A stretch of 64,000 bases of DNA from Chitinophaga sp. GbtcB8 (GTDB lineage: Bacteria; Bacteroidota; Bacteroidia; Chitinophagales; Chitinophagaceae): assembly GCF_019091455.1 (NCBI RefSeq), contig NZ_JAGXJN010000023.1, positions 47,054 to 111,053 on the forward strand, read 5' to 3'. The notes below the pieces were generated by a model, which was not told where the DNA came from, made no database searches, and was given only the letters and a program-made list of their open reading frames with translations. The position numbers were made by a program, and so were the translations under genes. Positions 60,467 to 64,000 of the stretch are shown here, piece after piece (position 1 is the stretch's first letter; each line of letters starts with the position of its first letter).

Positions 60467-61672
60467 ATGAAACCCATAACTCTACTAAAACTTTTTCTTT
60501 TTAGTTGTCTATTAACGTGTTTTACTGCGCAGGCGCAGCAAAAAAGCGCTGCATATGCTATTACCGCTGACTCCCTAGGTGGGCTGAACTGGAATGTAAT
60601 GCGCGTGATAGACATTAACAGCGGCTCCGCCATTAACCAGCTGGGCAAAGCGCCTGCTGCACCGGCAGCTGCCCTGCAGGCTAAAGTGAATGCCAATGCG
60701 GGCCGCGTTGCCGCCTGCGCATTTGATAAAGCCACGCACCGCCTGTTCTTTGCGACTATGCAAACCAACGAGCTGTATGCGGTGAACCTGAACACTGCCG
60801 GCAGCACGCCCATTAAAGTGGCAGACCTGCACTTTAATGATCCCTTTGTAAGCCACCCGGAAGAGAACAATATTACCCGCATGGTGATAGGTGCGGATGG
60901 TAATGGTTATGCGCTTACCAATGATGCTGACCACCTGTTTGTATTTGCCACTACCGGCCAGCAGGTACGTTTCCGTGATATGGGCAGCCTGAAAGATGCT
61001 GCTGCAAATGGCACTAACTCCATTCACGCATTCTGCACCGGCTGGGGCGGGGATCTGGTAGCGGATAAATACGGCTTCCTGTACCTCATTAACATTTACA
61101 ACAAGGTGTTTAAGATTGATGTAAGTAAAATGGAAGCTACCTACACCGGTACTATCCAGGGCCTGGCCGCTGGTTTTTATACCAATGGCGCCGCGGTGAA
61201 TGATGACGGACAGATCATGCTGGGCTGCTCTACAGCCAGCAAAGGTTATTACCAGTTCGACATTGCTTCCATGACGGCAACCGCCTTACCTAACCAGCAT
61301 AATGATGTGTACAACGCATCTGACCTGGCCAGCGCTAACCTGCTGTTCCAGGATAAGGCCAGGGATATTGTTTCCGTTTCGCCGGATAAAATGGATATCA
61401 ACGGTGATGATATTTCCATTTGGCCTAACCCCGTACCGGTGCAGGGTAATACCTTTAATGTAGCTTTTAACACGCTGGATAAAGGTGATTATATTATTCA
61501 GCTGGTGGATATGGATGGAAAAGTAGTAGCCAGCAAGCCTGTGAAATTAGGCTCCAAACGCCAAACGATCGCCATTAACTACGGTGGCGGTATTTCCGGT
61601 GGTTTGTATGTAGTACAGGTGCTGAACAGCAGCAATGTTACTAAAACGGCCCGGAAGATATTTGTGCTGTAA
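60467..61672 (+). CDS. secreted protein with type IX secretion sorting domain
   Basis: 401 residues. Signal peptide ending TAQAQ (about 24). A middle region (about 25-300) reads like a WD40/beta-propeller-type protein (repeats such as NELYAVNLNTAG, LFVFATTGQQV, KVFKIDVSKM). The C-terminal 75 residues are a type A sorting domain: SIWPNPVPVQGNTFNV, YIIQLVDMDGKVV, GGLYVVQVLNSSNVTKTARKIFVL in pieces. Such cargo crosses the outer membrane by the type IX system regulated by PorX. Divergent from the LytS/LytTR operon. Confidence 0.88.
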   Translation: MKPITLLKLFLFSCLLTCFTAQAQQKSAAYAITADSLGGLNWNVMRVIDINSGSAINQLGKAPAAPAAALQAKVNANAGRVAACAFDKATHRLFFATMQTNELYAVNLNTAGSTPIKVADLHFNDPFVSHPEENNITRMVIGADGNGYALTNDADHLFVFATTGQQVRFRDMGSLKDAAANGTNSIHAFCTGWGGDLVADKYGFLYLINIYNKVFKIDVSKMEATYTGTIQGLAAGFYTNGAAVNDDGQIMLGCSTASKGYYQFDIASMTATALPNQHNDVYNASDLASANLLFQDKARDIVSVSPDKMDINGDDISIWPNPVPVQGNTFNVAFNTLDKGDYIIQLVDMDGKVVASKPVKLGSKRQTIAINYGGGISGGLYVVQVLNSSNVTKTARKIFVL

Positions 61673-61700
61673 TTAAGCTACCTGGAAATATTATAAATAG

Positions 61701-61732
61701 AAAAGTCCTGCACACACGTGCAGGACTTTTTA
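61701..61732. terminator. bidirectional terminator
   Basis: Perfect 13-bp stem AAAAGTCCTGCAC / GTGCAGGACTTTT with loop ACAC, between the cargo gene and the convergent acyltransferase gene. Confidence 0.92.
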
Positions 61733-61754
61733 TTATGAAGAGCTCAATTATTAA

Positions 61755-62961
61755 CTATGCTGCGGCCTTGGGAACCACTACATCATTCTTCACAAAAAGC
61801 TTGCTCACAAAGCGTTTGCCCAGGGTAATAAAGGGCTTTTCTATGAACAGGAAAAGCAGGTAAGATATAATGAGATTGGCCACCAGGAAAACACTAACTG
61901 CCAGCAGCGCATTGGCTATTTTACCCAATGGTGAATAGGTAATAACCATGCGGATAATACCCGGCATTAATATCATGTGTATCAGGTACAGGGAGTATGA
62001 TACATCTGCCCCAAAAGCCGCTACCTTACCGCATAAGGGCCGCTTTATAGCTTCTAATACAAAACTAACGGAAGGATGTACATGTGTTTTTATTTGTTCA
62101 GAGAACATCAAAATAACAATACTAAGTATAGTCACTGCGGTAAGGGGGCCTATGAAGGGCAGTACCAGCAGCGCCCAGGCAGCCAGATGGAACCGGGTTA
62201 CCTTTTTAAAATTATAGGCAGCCAGTAATATGCCCAGTAAAAAGTAATGCATTGAGTAAGGTAACAGAGAGGGAGCCTGAAAGTCAATTAGCTTACCTGT
62301 TGCTGACCAGGTACCAAACAGCTTTTGTGCGGCCAATGCTCCCAGAAGTGTTAATACGATGAACTGCACCATCCTGTTCTTAACAATGCGCTCGCTTCTA
62401 AAGAAAAAAAGATACAGGAAAGGGAACAATATATAGAATTGCATTTCCAGTGAAAGGCTCCAGGCCGGGCCCAGTATGCTGGTGTTTATTACCGGCAGCA
62501 AGCCATGCAGCAAAGTTAAATGCATTAACAGATCCGTAAACCTGGGATAGGCCCCAGGGTTATAGGTAGTGGAAAAATGGGCTTCTTTGCCGGTGAAGTA
62601 GTGATAGTTATAATATACGCTTTCAAAGTTATAGTGGAAGGCATTGTAGGCAACAATCAGGGCTGCAAGGTATAATGGGTATAAGCGGAAAATCCGGCGA
62701 ACCCAGAACTTCCACACGGTGGTTTTCTCTGCAGGGAGCTCCTCCTGCTCTCTTTTAACATAGTGATACATCATTAAGAAACCGGTAATTACCATAAAAC
62801 CATCTACGGCAGGACCGTTGGTCATAAGGATGTTACCAATAACAGGGATCTTAATGAAGGAGGTACCACCTATCTATATATTTATAGAAGTGTCCTAAGG
62901 CCACCCAGAGCGCTAAAATAAAGCGCAATCCATTAAGGAAAGAGGTGTTCAGGTTTTTCAT
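61755..62961 (-). pseudogene. acyltransferase 3 (OafA/YrhL-like) gene broken by a 4-bp duplication
   Basis: Polytopic O-acyltransferase for surface polysaccharide or lipid modification. The frame open from 62825 lacks the N-terminus. Reading from ATG 62961 gives MKNLNTSFLNGLRFILALW and GHFYKYI, the expected opening with its catalytic-region His, but the frame then closes at once. At 62870-62877 CTAT is duplicated (CTATCTAT); deleting one copy restores GHFYKYIGGTSFIKIP and joins the 356-residue remainder to give about 400 residues. Later parts, FFLYLFFFRSERI-like helices and FIEKPF near the end, are intact. An assembly error is the alternative. Confidence 0.8.
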
Positions 62962-63273
62962 TTAATTCACATGTTTTTGGCAGGTTGTAACCTGCAATAA
63001 AGAAATGGTAGTATGCTTAAGCCGGGTTATATAGTTGAATATAAAAGTACCCCGGTATCAAATGGTAAGAGTAAACAGGATGTTGGCGTTGTAAGTTTAG
63101 TTAAATCCTAGTAATAAACCAACCTGCGCGGCATATACTACTTGTAATGCTTATAGCGGCTCTGCCATATTCATGCCAATCTTACTTATTCAAATAATGC
63201 CATAGCTTCCCCTGCCCGCCAAATTTTCCCGTTCCGCTATCAGAATTCCCCTAAAAAGCCCTTGTTTTGCAAT
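62962..63273. other. 312-bp gap between the acyltransferase and AraC-type genes
   Basis: Contains the palindrome GCAGGTTGTAACCTGC at 62978-62993 just upstream of the leftward acyltransferase start, a possible operator. TTGTTTTG at about 63262-63269 is one base from the -7 consensus for the rightward regulator gene. No ORF inside. Confidence 0.4.
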
Positions 63274-64000
63274 ATGCCTGTACGTCGCAAAATAGAAATA
63301 CCTATTCACCGCCTGGATAAGGAAAACCCGGTTGGCCTGAAAATACAGGCAATAGATTCAACAAAACCCTATGCGGATGCCCGGGCTTATGGCGCCCACC
63401 GGGATGATCACTATGTTTTTATCCTGTTCATTAAAGGCACCTGCTGTACGAGGATCGATACCCAGTTACACCAGGCAGTTGCGCCGGCGCTGCTGTCTAT
63501 TTTACCCGGGCAGGTACACCAATACCTGACTTCAACAGACGATGCCGCGGTTTGGTTTATGGCCGCCGACAGCCTGCTGGTAGGAGAGCCTTTCCAGCCC
63601 CTGTTGAATGAGGTTGCACATATAGGCCCCGTGCCGCTTACCCCCGGCCAGTTTGCATCGCTGGATGGTATGTGCAATGTGTTATCCCGCCAATTTGAAG
63701 CAGCGGATACCTTTCCGTTTTACAAGCCGGTGATCCATTCCCTGGTAACTGCCTTTACCGGGATGGTGGCTGGGGTATTTAAGGAATATATGGGAAGTGA
63801 TAAACAGGTCCAGCGTGGCGCCGCCATAACCAGCACTTTCCGGCAGCTGCTGGCCGCCCATTATAAAACCATGAAAAGACCGGCAGATTATGCCGCTAAA
63901 CTAAACCTGTCCCTCTCTTACCTGAATGAGACCGTAAAGATCCATACAGGCTTCCCTGTTAGCTACTGGATCCAGCAGGAAACCATGATGGAAGCCCGGC
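63274..64000 (+). CDS. AraC-family transcriptional regulator, 3' end outside the window
   Basis: 242 codons are present before the sequence ends. N-terminal cupin-like sensing domain (about 20-150: HRDDHYVFILFIKG, LSILPGQVHQYL), then the beginning of the AraC helix-turn-helix domain (FRQLLAAHYKTMKRPADYAAKLNLSLSYLNETVK across about 190-225, followed by GFPVSYWIQQ). The second HTH and the stop lie beyond the edge. ATG at 63274 is the first in a frame without upstream support. Target genes unknown; the adjacent broken acyltransferase is divergent. Confidence 0.9.
   Translation, partial: MPVRRKIEIPIHRLDKENPVGLKIQAIDSTKPYADARAYGAHRDDHYVFILFIKGTCCTRIDTQLHQAVAPALLSILPGQVHQYLTSTDDAAVWFMAADSLLVGEPFQPLLNEVAHIGPVPLTPGQFASLDGMCNVLSRQFEAADTFPFYKPVIHSLVTAFTGMVAGVFKEYMGSDKQVQRGAAITSTFRQLLAAHYKTMKRPADYAAKLNLSLSYLNETVKIHTGFPVSYWIQQETMMEAR

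Noticed and set aside
63411..63677. Leftward 88-codon frame inside the AraC-type gene
   Set aside because: The rightward frame through the window edge encodes a clear AraC-family protein; the leftward frame is its shadow.

Overview
The window is a stretch of chromosome from a Bacteroidota bacterium, most likely a Chitinophaga-like member of the Chitinophagaceae. The evidence is the repeated Bacteroidota -7 promoter element TAnnTTTG, a fused lpxC-fabZ gene, the type IX secretion regulator PorX, a protein with a type IX sorting tail, a SusC-type TonB receptor with an STN domain, FecR/DUF4974-like and LytTR regulators, and intergenic spaces filled by short inverted repeats. Most of the window is housekeeping backbone. 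I see no insertion sequence, prophage, CRISPR array or rRNA operon.

Layout. 0.1-9.6 kb: divergent pdxA and rsmA, a 2-hydroxyacid dehydrogenase, greA with a terminator in its leader, a HIT protein, two OmpR-type response regulators without adjacent kinases, ruvC, a membrane flippase-like gene that is frameshifted at its second codon, a DUF3108 protein and ruvB. 9.6-16.2 kb: an M28 peptidase, a lipoprotein, a secreted endonuclease/phosphatase-fold protein, then a tight four-gene operon (membrane-anchored unknown, Lgt-like membrane protein lacking the usual HGG histidine, multi-cluster radical SAM protein of the MJ0619/tetraether-synthase type, small membrane protein). 16.2-30 kb: leuS, ftsX, DUF3098, uppP, alanine dehydrogenase, tsaE, a copper-type P-ATPase, recQ, an oxidoreductase and a HerA/DUF853 ATPase. 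30-44.4 kb: a DUF2975/HTH pair with palindromic operator candidates, a GroES-like protein, an MBL hydrolase, an MFS carrier, the lipid A block (HD protein, lpxD, lpxC-fabZ, lpxA, ABC ATPase), divergent porX, a second MBL hydrolase, a helix-hairpin-helix protein and an acyl-CoA dehydrogenase. 44.5-51.2 kb: gapN-like dehydrogenase, a candidate small RNA, a dihaem cytochrome c, and the tig-clpP-clpX chaperone/protease block with a small protein at its end.

51.2-56.8 kb is visibly more AT-rich and looks like accessory DNA ending beside a tRNA-Leu(UAG) gene. It holds a minimal FecR-like transmembrane regulator in which a Lys/Glu-rich helix replaces the FecR domain, a 1092-residue STN-SusC receptor with no SusD, and a small exported four-cysteine protein. 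57-64 kb: a LytTR two-component system with a DUF4407 membrane protein inserted between kinase and regulator and phased direct repeats upstream, a type IX secreted protein, an acyltransferase gene broken by a 4-bp tandem duplication, and the start of an AraC-family regulator cut by the window edge.

The most promising leads for new biology are the Lgt-like/radical SAM operon (possible unusual membrane lipid chemistry), the mini-FecR/STN-SusC/small-peptide locus, the greA leader terminator, and the intergenic hairpins built from permuted short words that abut gene ends throughout the window. All function assignments come from reading motifs and gene order; no database search was run.
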